Source: Cloacimonetes bacterium UBA3900
Lineage (GTDB): Bacteria; Cloacimonadota; Cloacimonadia; Cloacimonadales; Cloacimonadaceae
NCBI GenBank assembly: GCA_002391675.1
Contig: DGFM01000018.1
Location: forward strand, 10,244-16,387
DNA length: 6,144 nt
Direction of reading: 5' to 3'
Below the pieces are notes generated by a model that saw only the letters and a program-made list of their open reading frames with translations, was not told the origin of the DNA and made no database searches. A program made the translations under genes and the position numbers. Below are positions 5,638 to 6,144 of this stretch, one piece after another (within the stretch, counting starts at the first letter, position 1; every line of letters begins with the position of its first letter).

Positions 5638-6144
5638 ATGGCGGTAGACAGCTTTATCTATCAGCTCCTCAGCGATGAACAGCTGGCCCAAAACATCGTA
5701 GCGCAGCAGCGGCTGGAGGCACGTGAGGCCAGTTTCGCCGCCTGGCCGGAAGGTCTCGCTCCCGCCCTGATCCAGAGCCTGAGCTCTTTGGGCATAGACA
5801 GGCCCTACAAACATCAAGCCGAAGCCATCCAAGCCGCTCTGGAAGGCAGGCATCTGGTGATCAGCACGCAGGTGGCCAGCGGCAAAAGCCTCTGCTATCA
5901 GGTTCCCATCATCCAAAGCCAGATCACCAACCCCAAAGCCCGCGCCCTGCTCCTCTTCCCCACCAAGGCTTTGGCCCGAGATCAACAGCACAAACTGCAC
6001 AACTTCCTCTTTGAACTCAGCCGTGACAAAAAAGAATTTACCAAGCTGAGCTGCGCCACCTACGATGGAGACACACCTGCAAATGCCCGCAGCCGGATCA
6101 GAGCCAAAGCCCGCAGCATCTTTTCCAATCCCGATATGCTGCAC
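5638..6144 (+). CDS. DEAD/DEAH-box superfamily 2 helicase, MrfA/YprA/Hrq1-like (5' part only)
   Basis: The first 169 residues are present; the gene continues past the window edge. Visible motifs are a Q-motif-like YKHQAEAI (57-64), P-loop ASGKS (80-84) in VASGKSLCYQVP, motif Ia FPTKALARDQ (107-116), and TYDGDTP (141-147) followed by an Arg-rich stretch and SNPDMLH (163-169). The ASGKSLCY, YDGDTP and NPDMLH combination is characteristic of the DUF1998-associated helicases (bacterial MrfA/YprA, yeast Hrq1), which are ATP-dependent 3'-5' DNA helicases; MrfA acts in mitomycin C lesion repair. The Walker B box, second RecA domain and DUF1998 zinc region would lie outside. The start is well fixed: the preceding gene's TAA is in the same frame only 9 nt upstream, and this is the first ATG after it. 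No ribosome binding site is visible, so translational coupling across the 6-nt gap is likely. Confidence 0.9.
   Translation, partial: MAVDSFIYQLLSDEQLAQNIVAQQRLEAREASFAAWPEGLAPALIQSLSSLGIDRPYKHQAEAIQAALEGRHLVISTQVASGKSLCYQVPIIQSQITNPKARALLLFPTKALARDQQHKLHNFLFELSRDKKEFTKLSCATYDGDTPANARSRIRAKARSIFSNPDMLH

Noticed and set aside
5419..6144. Minus-strand open frame of 241 codons reaching the window edge
   Set aside because: It is antisense to the helicase motifs and to the sorting tail of the exported protein, and its translation shows no domain.

Overview
The window looks like a chromosomal piece from a bacterium of the FCB superphylum, with Cloacimonadota or a close relative as the best guess. 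Both large exported proteins end in the C-terminal domains used by that group for type IX secretion or surface sorting. One has the NPFNPST-type tail followed by a FlgD-like Ig fold. The other has the shorter PNPSRGDF-type tail ending in a KLVICK-like strand. The coding DNA is moderately GC-rich and all five genes lie on the + strand. The taxon is inferred from these tails and domain architectures; no rRNA or other phylogenetic marker is present.

Layout. (1) Bases 1-386: a small FeoA-domain protein with an Asn-Arg repeat and a Cys motif, closed by a hairpin terminator. (2) Bases 387-2894: a short intergenic region rich in small palindromes, then a monocistronic secreted M14 zinc carboxypeptidase (762 aa) with accessory beta-sandwich domains, then a strong terminator with a ten-T tract. 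(3) Bases 2895-6144: a promoter-like element (TTGACA-N17-TAGGAT) starts a tight three-gene operon. Its genes are a ComEA-like membrane-anchored DNA-binding protein with two helix-hairpin-helix modules, a 658-aa exported multidomain beta-sandwich protein with a type IX tail, and the 5' part of a superfamily 2 helicase of the MrfA/YprA/Hrq1 type. The helicase gene is cut off by the window edge. Gaps inside this operon are 17 and 6 nt.

How they fit together. The carboxypeptidase and the 658-aa protein look like parts of an exported, probably cell-surface or extracellular, repertoire. The former probably trims peptides; the latter has only adhesion or carbohydrate-binding-like folds and no visible catalytic motif. 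The operon is functionally mixed: a DNA-uptake-type HhH protein, a secreted protein and a DNA-repair-type helicase. Co-transcription is well supported by spacing, but a shared function is not shown.

No RNA gene, insertion sequence, integrase, CRISPR array or phage gene is visible. No stretch longer than about 200 bases lacks a gene. I see no clear sign of a wholly new system. The most unusual points are the doubled ComEA module and its operon partners, the calcium-loop-like insertion in the carboxypeptidase active-site region, and the FeoA protein's N-terminal extension.
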